NCBI RefSeq assembly: GCF_051414055.1
Contig: NZ_JBLKNX010000013.1
Coordinates: forward strand, 109,489-173,488
DNA: 64,000 bases
From: Halosimplex halobium
GTDB taxonomy: Archaea > Halobacteriota > Halobacteria > Halobacteriales > Haloarculaceae
Direction of reading: 5' to 3'
Positions 8,442 through 16,400 of the stretch are shown here, piece by piece; the stretch's first letter is position 1, and every line of letters begins with the position of its first letter. The notes under the pieces are model-generated. The model saw only the letters and a program-made list of their open reading frames with translations. It ran no database searches and was not told the origin of the DNA. The translations under genes and the position numbers were made by a program.

Positions 8442-8981
8442 CTACTCGTCGCTCACGGCATCGAACGCGGCGAGCAGCTGGTCGCGGCCGGAGGCCCGGA
8501 AGGGGGCGTCGACCTCGCGCAGTTCCGCCCGGGAGACGAACCGCGCGTCGGCGGCGTCCGACCCGGCGTCGACCGTCCCGGTCGCCGCGTCGGCGGGCGC
8601 GGCGTAGTTGAACGACACCATCGTCGTCGCGTCGAACTCGAGGAAGCCGTCACCGAGGAGTCGCAGGTCGTCGGGGGCCACCGACAGCCCGGTCTCCTCT
8701 TCGAGTTCGCGCGCGGCGCCGGCGCGGGGCGGTTCGCCGTGTTCGACCCGCCCGCCGGGCAGCGCCCACTCGCCGGTGTCCTCGCCGACGCCCAGCCGGA
8801 CCAGCAGCAGCTCGTCGCCGTCGACGACCGTCGCCCGCGCCATCGGGACCGGGTTCCGGTAGACCGTCAGGTCGCAGACCGCGCAGTACGGGCGCGCGCC
8901 GTCCGAGGCCTCGCGCTCGCCGAGCGGGTCGCCGCAGGTCGGGCAGTGCGTGACGGTGTCCGTCTCGACCGTCCATCCCAT
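8442..8981 (-). CDS. NUDIX hydrolase with N-terminal zinc ribbon
   Basis: The protein has 179 residues. An N-terminal zinc ribbon (CPTCGDPL and CAVCDLTVYRNP) precedes a NUDIX box whose core GGRVEHGEPPRAGAAREL and EEETGL is complete. This is the ADP-ribose or NADH pyrophosphatase-like arrangement (zinc ribbon plus NUDIX), which hydrolyses nucleoside diphosphates linked to another moiety. The precise substrate is not readable. It is divergent from rpl37ae, whose TATA box lies in the 154-bp gap. Confidence 0.88.
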   Translation of the reverse strand: MGWTVETDTVTHCPTCGDPLGEREASDGARPYCAVCDLTVYRNPVPMARATVVDGDELLLVRLGVGEDTGEWALPGGRVEHGEPPRAGAARELEEETGLSVAPDDLRLLGDGFLEFDATTMVSFNYAAPADAATGTVDAGSDAADARFVSRAELREVDAPFRASGRDQLLAAFDAVSDE

Positions 8982-9102
8982 GACCGGCCCGTCGCGCGGC
9001 GGGGGCAAACGAGTTTCCCCGAGTCGGATGCGGGTCGTCGACCGGCCAGTGACCCGTGGTCGAGCGGCCGGCGCGTCGACCGGGCGGGTGCGACTCGCAG
9101 GG

Positions 9103-9108
9103 TTTATA
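9103..9108 (+). promoter_or_regulatory. TATA box of rpl37ae operon
   Basis: The sequence GGTTTATACG sits about 27-30 bp before the predicted transcription start near 9132, only four bases before the ATG at 9136. This predicts an essentially leaderless message. Confidence 0.65.
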
Positions 9109-9135
9109 CGGCCCACTGCCGGACGGTACGATACT

Positions 9136-9414
9136 ATGGCCGAACAGCAGGGACGAACCGGGAGCGCGGGACGGTTCGGCGCGCGGTACGGCCGCGTCGC
9201 CCGCCGCCGCGTCGCCGAGATCGAGAGCGAGATGAACGAGGACCACACCTGTCCCGACTGTGGCGAGGACCGCGTCGACCGCCAGGGCACCGGTATCTGG
9301 GAGTGTGGCTACTGCGGCCACACCTTCACCGGCGGCGCGTACAGCCCGACGACCCCCGGCGGCCGGACGGTCACCCGGTCGATCCGCGCCGCGCTCGCAG
9401 ACGACGACGAATGA
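9136..9414 (+). CDS. rpl37ae: 50S ribosomal protein L37Ae
   Basis: The 92-residue protein is ribosomal L37Ae (eL43). It has the GRFGARYGRVARRR basic start and a C2-C2 zinc finger (CPDCGEDRV and CGYCGHTFTGGAY). It is a structural protein of the large subunit. The acidic tail is a haloarchaeal adaptation. Its stop overlaps the rpo12 start in an ATGA, so the two are translationally coupled. The gene begins the conserved archaeal cluster L37Ae, Rpo12, Pcc1. Confidence 0.95.
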   Translation: MAEQQGRTGSAGRFGARYGRVARRRVAEIESEMNEDHTCPDCGEDRVDRQGTGIWECGYCGHTFTGGAYSPTTPGGRTVTRSIRAALADDDE

Positions 9415-9545
9415 GCTACAAGTGTTCCCGCTGCAAGCGCGACGTCGAACTGGACGAGTACGGCGGCGTCCGCTGTCCGTACTGCGGCCACCGCGTGCTC
9501 CTGAAGGAGCGCAGCCGCGACGTGAAGGAAGTCGACGTGCGGTAG
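9411..9545 (+). CDS. rpo12: DNA-directed RNA polymerase subunit Rpo12 (RpoP)
   Basis: This 44-residue protein is the small zinc-binding RNA polymerase subunit P. It has the motif YKCSRCKRDVELDEYGG and RCPYCGHRVLLK, two CxxC knuckles that hold one zinc. It joins the Rpo3/Rpo10/Rpo11 assembly platform. The ATG at 9411 overlaps the L37Ae stop by four bases. Confidence 0.95.
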   Translation: MSYKCSRCKRDVELDEYGGVRCPYCGHRVLLKERSRDVKEVDVR

Positions 9546-9554
9546 CGCGGAGCC

Positions 9555-9806
9555 GTGGACCACGAGGCCGTTTTCGAGTGCGAGTATCCCGACGCCGAGC
9601 GCGCGCGCCGCGTCGAGCGCAGCGTCGCCGTCGAGGCCGGCGACATCGAGGGCGACCGCACGACCGCGACGCTGGAGCGCGACGGCGCGACGCTGACCGT
9701 GACCGTGGCCGCCGCCGACCTCGTCGCGCTGCGGGCCGGCTGTAACACCTGGCTGTCGCTGGTGGCCGTCGCCGAGGAGTGCGGCGCCGCCGTGACGGCC
9801 GACTGA
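9555..9806 (+). CDS. pcc1: KEOPS complex subunit Pcc1
   Basis: The 83-residue protein starts with GTG nine bases after rpo12. Its compact alpha/beta form with FECEYPDAERARRV and the C-terminal LVALRAGCNTWLSLVAVAEE matches Pcc1, the dimerising subunit of the KEOPS complex that makes threonylcarbamoyl-adenosine on tRNA. In archaea pcc1 commonly follows rpl37ae and rpo12 and precedes prefoldin beta, which agrees with the context here, although two regulator genes now intervene. Confidence 0.88.
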   Translation: MDHEAVFECEYPDAERARRVERSVAVEAGDIEGDRTTATLERDGATLTVTVAAADLVALRAGCNTWLSLVAVAEECGAAVTAD

Positions 9807-9917
9807 CGCAGTGGCGAACTGACCTGCCGGCCCCGCGAACCAGGCCCACAAGTTATGAGCCTCGGCGCTGTACCGTACCCCCATCATGGGTAGTGACCAC
9901 GTGTGGGAGGGGGGCGT

Positions 9918-12596
9918 GTGAGCGAGCGGGTCGAGGATCGCGGGGCGACGGACGACCCTCTCGTCGACGAGTTGCTCGACGCGGTCGACGACCCGGCGGT
10001 CGTCTGCGACCCCGACGGGGCGGTCCGCGCTTGGAACGGGCCGTTCGCCGAACGGGTGACGGCGGACCCGCGGGGGTCGTCGGTCGCCGAGGTCGTCGAC
10101 TGCCCGAGCGACCCGCTGGAGCGGGCCGTCGAGACCGGCGAGCGGACCATCGGGAGCGGTCCGGTGAGGGGGACCGGCCGGGAGGTCACCGTCGCCGTCC
10201 GGCCGGTCGAGCGCGAGGGCGCGGTCACGGCCGCGGTCGTGACGTTCGCCGAGCCGACCGACCCCTTCGAGACCGAGCGGGCGCTCTACGAGGCCAGCGT
10301 CGACGCCGCTGCGGACGCGGTGTACGTCGTCGACCGCTCGCACACGGTCCGGGCGGCCAGCGACGGGTTCACGCGCTTCACGGGTATCCCGACCGAGCGC
10401 GTCGAGGGGCGGGACGTGGACTGCCTGCGCGAGCTCGGGATCGTCGACGGGGAGATCTTCCACGAGGGGATGCGCGCGCTTCGGGAGCTGTTCGCGGGCG
10501 AGGCCGAGAGCCGGACCGTCACCTCGGAGGTCCGGCTCGACGGCGGGACGGGCGTCGTCGAGAACCGCATGACGCCGATCGAACGCGACGGCGAGGTGGT
10601 AGCGGTCGTCAACGTCGTCCGCGACGTGACCGAGCGCGAGCGCCGCCGGGAGGCGCTGGCGGCCAACCGCGAGCGGCTCGGCACCATCACGGCGGACCTG
10701 CCGGTGATGATGGTCGTCGTCGACGGGGACGGCCGGGTCGACCACTGTCAGGGGCTGGACTTCGACGCGCTGGTCTGCGACCGCTCGGAGTTCCTCGGCG
10801 AACCGGTCGAGGCGTTCGAGCCCGTCTGTCCGGACCTGGTCGAGGGGTTCCGGCGGGCGCTCGACGGGGAGACGACCGTCGAGACGGCGACGATCGACGG
10901 CCGGACCTACAAGGCGTGTCTCGAGCCGCTCTCCGGGTCGACCGCGCCGACGGGCGGGGGCGGCCGCGACGCGGCGGACACGGGCGCGATCGCCGTCGCC
11001 ATCGACATCACCGACCGCAAGCGCCGCGAGGAGGAGATCCAGGCGCGCGAACAGGAGCTGCGGGCGGTCATCGACAGCAGCCCCGACCCCATCGCCATGC
11101 AGGACACCGAGGGGCGGTACCAGGTCGTCAACAGGGCGATGCTCGGGAACCTGGGGATGGACCGCGAGGCGGTCGTCGGGGCCAGAACCGGCGACCTGTT
11201 CGACGACCCGGTCGCCGAGCGGATGGAGGACCACCGGCAGGCGGTGCTGGCGTCCGGCCGGGCCCGCACCGTCGAGGAGGAGCTGTCCGGCGCGGACGGC
11301 GAGCTGGTCGTCCAGCTGACGATCGCGCCGTACAACGGCCCCGACGGCGAGATCCAGGGGACCGTCAGCATCGCCCGGGACATCACCGAGCTGGAGCGCC
11401 AGCGCGGCGAGCTGGAGACGCTGGCGGAGATCCAGGAGCTCGTCCAGGAGAGCGTGCGCGCGCTGACCGGGGCGACGACCAGCGAGGCGATCAAGGAGAC
11501 CGTCTGCGAGCGGCTGGCCGAGTCGGAGTACTACGAGTTCGCCTGGATCGGCGGGCGCGAGGCCTCCGAGCGGGAGCTGCGGCCGGAGTGCTGTGCCGGG
11601 ATCGCCGACGACTACCTCGAGGAGATCACGGTCACGGTCGGGGCGGGCGAGCGGGGCGGCGGCCCGGCGGCCGAGGCCTACCGCACCGGCGAGGTGCAGG
11701 TCGTCCACGACATCGCGAGCGACCCGGTTTTCGAGCCCTGGCGGACGGCCGCCGTCGAGAACGGGTTCGGGTCGATGGTCGCGGTGCCGCTGACCCACGG
11801 CGCGACGACCCACGGGCTGCTGGCGGTGTACGCCGCCCGCCCGAACGCCTTCAGCAAGCGGGAGCTGGCGGGCTTCGAGACGCTCGGCGAGGCGGTCGGG
11901 TTCGCGCTCGCGGCGGCCCAGTACCGCCGGCTCGTCGAGTCGGACTCCGTCCTCGAGCTGGAGTTCGAGGTCCGCGGCGACCTCCCGCTGTTCGCGGCCA
12001 GCCGCGAACACGGCTGTCGGTTCGAGATCGACCACGCCGTCCGGACCGGCGACGACCGCGTCGTCAACTACCTCACCGTCGAGGGCGCCGACCCCGAGGT
12101 CGGCGCGGCGGCCGCCCAGGAGCTGTCCAACCTCGAGGAGCTCCGCGAACTCGACCGCGAGGACGGCCCCCACTTCGAGCTGACGCTGACCGACTCCGCC
12201 TTCCGGTATCTGGCCGACGCCGGCGCGCGCGGCAAGCGCGGCGTCGTCGAGGACGGCGTCGGTCACATGCTCGTCGAGGCGCCGGCGGATCTGGACGTGC
12301 GGCGGGTCACCGAGGCGATGGACGCCCGGTTCCCCGAGGTGCAGCTGGCCGCCAAGCGCGAGCGCCACCGGACCGACGCCCCCTGGTGGCCGGGCCACGG
12401 CGACATCGGCGCCCGGCTGACCGACCGCCAGCGCGCGGTCCTCAAGACCGCCTACTACAACGGCTACTACGAGTGGCCCCGCGAGGCCGACTCCGAGACG
12501 CTCGCCGACTCGCTCGACATCGCCTCGACCACCTTCCTCCAGCACCTCCGCAAGGGCCACCGCCGCGTCCTCGAATCGATGTTCGACTCCCAGTGA
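9918..12596 (+). CDS. PAS-GAF-HTH_10 regulator, bacterio-opsin activator type
   Basis: This large regulator has about 892 residues. It shows serial PAS-type sensor domains (about 15-115, 120-220, 230-340 and 355-470; for example ITERKRRE- and ITELERQ-like ends), a GAF domain (about 480-640, with FAWIGGRE and FGSMVAVPLTHG), a bacterio-opsin activator GAF-HTH-associated region, and a C-terminal HTH_10 (LTDRQRAVLKTAYYNGYYEWPRE) that ends the protein. Such Bat-like proteins activate transcription in response to light, oxygen or redox state. No kinase domain is present. I prefer GTG 9918 because GGAGG lies 7 bases upstream; GTG 9903 is possible. It interrupts the pcc1 to pfdB neighbourhood. Confidence 0.88.
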   Translation: MSERVEDRGATDDPLVDELLDAVDDPAVVCDPDGAVRAWNGPFAERVTADPRGSSVAEVVDCPSDPLERAVETGERTIGSGPVRGTGREVTVAVRPVEREGAVTAAVVTFAEPTDPFETERALYEASVDAAADAVYVVDRSHTVRAASDGFTRFTGIPTERVEGRDVDCLRELGIVDGEIFHEGMRALRELFAGEAESRTVTSEVRLDGGTGVVENRMTPIERDGEVVAVVNVVRDVTERERRREALAANRERLGTITADLPVMMVVVDGDGRVDHCQGLDFDALVCDRSEFLGEPVEAFEPVCPDLVEGFRRALDGETTVETATIDGRTYKACLEPLSGSTAPTGGGGRDAADTGAIAVAIDITDRKRREEEIQAREQELRAVIDSSPDPIAMQDTEGRYQVVNRAMLGNLGMDREAVVGARTGDLFDDPVAERMEDHRQAVLASGRARTVEEELSGADGELVVQLTIAPYNGPDGEIQGTVSIARDITELERQRGELETLAEIQELVQESVRALTGATTSEAIKETVCERLAESEYYEFAWIGGREASERELRPECCAGIADDYLEEITVTVGAGERGGGPAAEAYRTGEVQVVHDIASDPVFEPWRTAAVENGFGSMVAVPLTHGATTHGLLAVYAARPNAFSKRELAGFETLGEAVGFALAAAQYRRLVESDSVLELEFEVRGDLPLFAASREHGCRFEIDHAVRTGDDRVVNYLTVEGADPEVGAAAAQELSNLEELRELDREDGPHFELTLTDSAFRYLADAGARGKRGVVEDGVGHMLVEAPADLDVRRVTEAMDARFPEVQLAAKRERHRTDAPWWPGHGDIGARLTDRQRAVLKTAYYNGYYEWPREADSETLADSLDIASTTFLQHLRKGHRRVLESMFDSQ

Positions 12597-12659
12597 CTCG
12601 CCGGGCTATCGCGTCGGGGAACGTCCCGCTCTCGAAACAGGTGAGCGAGACAACAGGTA

Positions 12660-12675
12660 CCCTAGGCTTCTAGGG
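12660..12675. promoter_or_regulatory. Perfect dyad upstream of HTH gene
   Basis: CCCTAG and CTAGGG flank a GCTT loop. The dyad ends one or two bases before an A/T-rich TATA-like element (GATATTCTT, about 12678-12686) and 44 bp before the start of the HTH gene at 12719. The position suits an operator, but a terminator for the preceding gene is an alternative. Confidence 0.45.
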
Positions 12676-12718
12676 CCGATATTCTTGATGGAGAGCGGGC
12701 AACGGTAGGGTAACGGGT

Positions 12719-13123
12719 ATGAGTGAACGGAGCGGGTCAACGGACGACGGACGTGGTCGCGCGGAGCCTGCGGTCGAGGACCTGGAAGGGGATCGGCCGT
12801 TCATCGACACGGTGTTCGAGGCCCTGTCGGACTGGCGGCGCCGCGAGGTCTGCCAGTTCTTCCGGGAGGGCGACGTGAGCACCGCGACGGTGGACGAACT
12901 GGCGATGCTGCTGGCGGCCAGCGAGCCCTCGGGCCTGGGGGAGTCCCGCGGGCGCAGCCACGACGAGTTCGCGACCGAGCTCGTGGAGACGCATCTCCCG
13001 CGGCTCGACGCGGCGGGCGTCGTCGACTACGACCACCGCTCGGACACGGTCCGCTACTGGGGCCAGCCGACCGTCGAGAAGTGGCTCGAACACGTCACCG
13101 AGGTCGACGGCCGCAACAACTGA
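12719..13123 (+). CDS. Haloarchaeal HTH protein (DUF7344-like)
   Basis: The 134-residue protein has an acidic N-terminal tail, then a winged-helix-like region starting FIDTVFEALSDWRRREVCQFF and finishing with LPRLDAAGVVDYDHRSDTVRYWG. This is the layout of the haloarchaeal DUF7344 family, which is treated as a DNA-binding regulator. A dyad adjacent to its probable TATA box suggests autoregulation, but this is inference. It follows the Bat-like regulator in the same direction after 122 bp. Confidence 0.75.
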   Translation: MSERSGSTDDGRGRAEPAVEDLEGDRPFIDTVFEALSDWRRREVCQFFREGDVSTATVDELAMLLAASEPSGLGESRGRSHDEFATELVETHLPRLDAAGVVDYDHRSDTVRYWGQPTVEKWLEHVTEVDGRNN

Positions 13124-13200
13124 CGGGTCCGGCGGCGGGACCCATCGCCGGCTCGACTCGAAAGCGGGGGTTTTTCACCACGGGTCCCGCACGGCAAGGT

Positions 13201-13599
13201 ATGCAGGGTAATCTGCCGCCTGAAGCACAGGAGAAGCTCGAGGAACTGCAGGATCTGCAGGAGAAGGCCCAGCAGGTCGCGGCGCAGAAACAGCAGGCCG
13301 AGACGCAGCTCCAGGAGGCCGAGACGGCCCTCGAGGAGCTCGAGAACATCGACGAGGACGCCGGCATGTACCGCCGCGTGGGCGAGCTGCTCGTCCAGAC
13401 CGAGTACGGCGAGGCCCAGGACGACCTCGAGGAGAAGGTCGACAGCCTCGAAGTGCGCGTCGAGACGCTGGAGAAGCAGGAGGAGCGCGTCCAGGAGCAG
13501 TTCGAGGAGCTCCAGACGGAACTCCAGAACATGCTCCAGGGCGGCGGCGGCGCGGGCGGTCCGGGCGGCATGGGCGGCCCGGGCGCCGGCGGCGCGTAG
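13201..13599 (+). CDS. pfdB: Prefoldin subunit beta
   Basis: The 132-residue protein is prefoldin beta, part of the hexameric jellyfish-shaped chaperone that hands unfolded proteins to the thermosome. Two long coiled-coil helices (about 5-45 and 70-112) surround the hairpin region GMYRRVGELLVQTEY. The tail is a Gly-rich run. The start at ATG 13201 lies about 27 bp after a TTTTTCAC element that can serve as TATA box, so pfdB may have its own leaderless promoter. DUF3194 follows with no gap. Confidence 0.94.
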   Translation: MQGNLPPEAQEKLEELQDLQEKAQQVAAQKQQAETQLQEAETALEELENIDEDAGMYRRVGELLVQTEYGEAQDDLEEKVDSLEVRVETLEKQEERVQEQFEELQTELQNMLQGGGGAGGPGGMGGPGAGGA

Positions 13600-13887
13600 A
13601 TGCCGACCGACGACGCGGCGGCCGACGCTGACGCCGATGGGGAGTCCGACAGCGGTCCCACGGACGAGGAAGTCGTCCAGACCGCGGCCGAGGCCGCCGA
13701 AACCGTCGTCTTCTCGCGGTTCGACCGGTCGGCGGTCGACGACCTCGACGTGACCGTCACCTTCGAGGACGGGGTCCTGGAGGTCGACGTGTACCTCAAC
13801 GCGCCCGACGCCGCGGGCGACCCCGACCGCGTCGCCGACGACGCCGCGCTGGCCGCGCGCGGCGCCGTCGACGACCTCTTCGCGTAG
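13600..13887 (+). CDS. DUF3194 domain-containing protein
   Basis: The protein has 95 residues with an acidic N-terminal stretch and then EEVVQTAAEAAETVVFSRF and VTFEDGVLEVDVYLN, the DUF3194 signature. Its start codon directly follows the prefoldin beta stop, an arrangement conserved in haloarchaea. The function is unknown; tight linkage to pfdB suggests a chaperone-related role, which is inference. Confidence 0.85.
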   Translation: MPTDDAAADADADGESDSGPTDEEVVQTAAEAAETVVFSRFDRSAVDDLDVTVTFEDGVLEVDVYLNAPDAAGDPDRVADDAALAARGAVDDLFA

Positions 13888-14022
13888 CCCGGCCGGCCCT
13901 CGGCCGGCGACGCTCGCTCGAACAGTGACGACGCCGCCCGCGGAGTCGCCATTCTTGGCCCGTTCCGCCCGCGGCGCAGCCGCTCGACGTGAGGCGACCG
14001 TGCGGGGAACCCGGTCGGCGTC

Positions 14023-14104
14023 ATACGGATTATTGCAAGCGTTTACCGGGTCGACCCCACGACTGCGTGCGGTCGATCCCGGAATGACTTGCAATAATCC
14101 GTAT
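14023..14104. repeat. 82-bp palindromic element, copy 1
   Basis: The element has perfect 17-bp terminal inverted repeats (ATACGGATTATTGCAAG), near-palindromic inner arms, and the core CACGACTGCGTG. Its right end shares one base with the TGA stop of the minus-strand gene at 14104-14352, and its left end lies about 135 bp past the DUF3194 stop. A second copy of identical length lies at 58802-58883. It is A/T-rich compared with the surroundings. It may be a MITE or a bidirectional terminator. Confidence 0.8.
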
Positions 14105-14352
14105 CAGTCGTGGTCCACGTCGGCGACCGCGGGGTCGTCGTCGACGACGCGGTCGCCGACGAAGCCCGAGCGGAAGGCGATCCAGGCGAGCGCGCTCATG
14201 AAGAGGATGGGCGGCAGGATCATGAAGCCCCACAGCGGGTTGATCCCCCACCCCAGCAGGAGGAGCACGTCCGCCACTCCGAGCAGGAGGAAGGGCAACA
14301 CCGCCAGCGCCGCCCGCTTCCGGTTGTACCCGCCCTCGTCGGTCTCGGCCAT
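14104..14352 (-). CDS. Small two-helix membrane protein
   Basis: The 82-residue protein has two membrane segments (about 13-35 and 38-60; AVLPFLLLGVADVLLLLGW and then GFMILPPILFMSALAWIAF) and an acidic tail ending in DHD. No family is recognised. Its stop codon abuts the 82-bp palindromic element, which may act as its terminator. The start is the ATG at 14352. Confidence 0.7.
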   Translation of the reverse strand: MAETDEGGYNRKRAALAVLPFLLLGVADVLLLLGWGINPLWGFMILPPILFMSALAWIAFRSGFVGDRVVDDDPAVADVDHD

Positions 14353-14466
14353 ACGCCGGCTTGGGGACCCACCGCAAAAAGCGACGTGTTCCGCGTGAGG
14401 GCGGAGCCGGTCCCCGACGGGACGAGCGAGCAGTTAACAGGCTCCGGTCGGAAGGGTGGCCAACGC

Positions 14467-15933
14467 ATGACGGGGACCCGACCGGGTCGGCGCGGGCGAC
14501 GGCTCGGGCAGTTCGTCGCGGCCGCGGTCGCGCTCGCGGCCGTCGCCGGGCGCGCCGCCGCCCACTCGGGGTCGCTGGGCGGGTCGGTCGCCTCGGCGAC
14601 GGTACCGACGTGGCTGACCATCCTCACGGGCGGCATCGTCGTCGGCGGTTCGTTCCTGTTCACGACGTTGCTGACCGACCACGACGCGATGCGCGGTGTG
14701 AACTGGTGGCGTCTCGCCCTCCCGGCGCCCGCCCGGATCCGTCGGGCGGTCGTCCCGCTCGCCCGCGCGCTCTCGGTGGGCGTGTTCCTGCTGGTAGTGG
14801 TCACCGGGTTCGTCGGCCCGCGCGAGGGCGTCCGGAGCTTCGCGCTGCTGGTCGTGTGGGTCGGCTGGTGGGCCGGCTACACGGCGACGACGTACCTCGT
14901 CGGGAACACCTGGCCGGCGCTGAACCCCTGGCGCGCGCCGCTCGCGGCGGTCGGGTGGGTGCGCGCGCGCCGTGACGAGCGCGGCGGTGACGCCGACGAG
15001 GGAGCCGATACCGATGGCTCCGTCGTCGTCGGCGTCTCCCTCCCGGCCTCGTGGGGTCGCTGGCCGGCGGTCGCGGGCCTGCTCGCGCTGGTCTGGCTGG
15101 AGGTCGTCAGCCCGGTCGGGGAGAACCCGCGACTGCTCGCCGCCGTCGTGGTGGCGTACACGCTCGTGACCGTCGCCGGGTCGCTGTTCGTGGGCGAAGC
15201 GTGGTTCGAGCGCGTCGACCCGGTGAGCCAGGTCTTCGCCGCCTACGGGCGGGTCGCGCCGCTCCAGCGGGGTGCCGACGGGTCGCTCGCCGTTCGACTG
15301 CCCGGGACGGCGCTGACGGAGGACCCCGTGCCGGACCGGCCCGGGGAGGTCGCGTTCGTCGTCGCCCTGCTGTGGGTGACGACCTACGACGGCCTCGTCG
15401 CCACGCCGGCCTGGGCGGCCGCCGTCGAGCCCGTCGTCGGCCTCGGGGTCCCAGGCCTCGCCGTCTACGCCGCGGTCCTGCTGGCCGGGTTCGCCCTGTT
15501 CCTCGGGGTCTACCGGCTGGCCGCGCGGCGCGTGCGGGCGAGCGCCGACACCTACGTCACCGCGCGGGCCATCGAGCGGTGGTTCGCGCCCGCCCTGTTG
15601 CCCATCGCCGCCGGCTACCACCTCGCGCACTTCCTGGGCTATTTCCTCGGACTCGCGCCCGCGCTCGCCGCGGTCGCCGCGAGCCCGTTCGCCCCGCCGG
15701 CCACGCCGCTCGCGCTCGTCCTGCCGGGCTGGTTCGGCTCGGCGAAGCTCATCTTCGTCCTCGGCGGGCACGTCCTGGCCATCTGGGTCGCTCACTCGCT
15801 CGCCTTCGAGCTGTTCCCTGGCGTGCTGGCGGCCATCCGCAGCCAGTACCCCTCCGTGGTGGTGATGGTCTTTTACACGATGACCTCCCTATGGGTGATC
15901 ACGCAACCGTACGCGCCGCCGCCGTACGTCTGA
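14467..15933 (+). CDS. Polytopic membrane protein, about 12 helices
   Basis: This 488-residue protein begins with a Tat-like or signal-like segment (RRGRRLGQF, then an Ala-rich hydrophobic run ending at GRAAAHSG) and continues with about eleven more membrane helices. There is a conserved-looking HLAHFLGYF segment and the histidine-containing GGHVLAIWVAHSLAFELF, so metal or haem ligation in the membrane is conceivable. I do not recognise the family. The next gene, a zinc-finger membrane protein, starts two bases after its stop, so the two are probably cotranscribed and may act together. Confidence 0.75.
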   Translation: MTGTRPGRRGRRLGQFVAAAVALAAVAGRAAAHSGSLGGSVASATVPTWLTILTGGIVVGGSFLFTTLLTDHDAMRGVNWWRLALPAPARIRRAVVPLARALSVGVFLLVVVTGFVGPREGVRSFALLVVWVGWWAGYTATTYLVGNTWPALNPWRAPLAAVGWVRARRDERGGDADEGADTDGSVVVGVSLPASWGRWPAVAGLLALVWLEVVSPVGENPRLLAAVVVAYTLVTVAGSLFVGEAWFERVDPVSQVFAAYGRVAPLQRGADGSLAVRLPGTALTEDPVPDRPGEVAFVVALLWVTTYDGLVATPAWAAAVEPVVGLGVPGLAVYAAVLLAGFALFLGVYRLAARRVRASADTYVTARAIERWFAPALLPIAAGYHLAHFLGYFLGLAPALAAVAASPFAPPATPLALVLPGWFGSAKLIFVLGGHVLAIWVAHSLAFELFPGVLAAIRSQYPSVVVMVFYTMTSLWVITQPYAPPPYV

Positions 15934-15935
15934 CC

Positions 15936-16259
15936 ATGCCCGACGACACCGCCGCTCCACCGCACGCCGACCGCGCGCCCGCGCTCCGCCCGAGCCGCGA
16001 CACCGCGGTGCCGGCCGACGAGGAGCCTGCGGTGGCCTGTCCGCACTGCGGCCGTCCATTTAAAAGTGAACACGCCCGCGACCTCCACGTCGGCGAGCGC
16101 CACGACCCGACCGCGGCCGAACGCGAGCGCTACGAGGCCGCCCTGGAGACCGAACGCGACGACCTCTGGCTGTTCCACGCCAAGGCCGTCGTCGCGCTGG
16201 GGGTCACCTACGCGGCGACCGTCATCCTCTACATGGCCGTCCTCGGCAGTTTCTTCTGA
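15936..16259 (+). CDS. C2H2 zinc finger protein with membrane anchor
   Basis: The 107-residue protein contains a single C2H2 finger (CPHCGRPFKSEHARDLHVGERH) and a C-terminal membrane helix (about 83-104) after a charged region. The layout matches a haloarchaeal family (DUF7410-like). It starts two bases after the polytopic membrane protein, so they form an operon. The zinc finger may mediate binding to a partner or nucleic acid at the membrane; that is inference. Confidence 0.75.
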   Translation: MPDDTAAPPHADRAPALRPSRDTAVPADEEPAVACPHCGRPFKSEHARDLHVGERHDPTAAERERYEAALETERDDLWLFHAKAVVALGVTYAATVILYMAVLGSFF

Positions 16260-16400
16260 GCGCCGTATCTCGAGTCCCAGTCAGAACCGTCCGGACGGAG
16301 AACCGGTCAGCGAGGGTACGAAACGGGACCGCATTGCGAAGCGATCAGTGTGGAAGGGTGGGGTGAGGAACGGAGCGTGTGGCTCCGATCGGGTCGACCG

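Noticed and set aside
9309..12560. A 1083-codon minus-strand frame antisense to the Bat-like regulator
   Set aside because: It mirrors the codon bias of the plus-strand gene and has no recognisable fold. The plus strand encodes clear PAS, GAF and HTH_10 domains.
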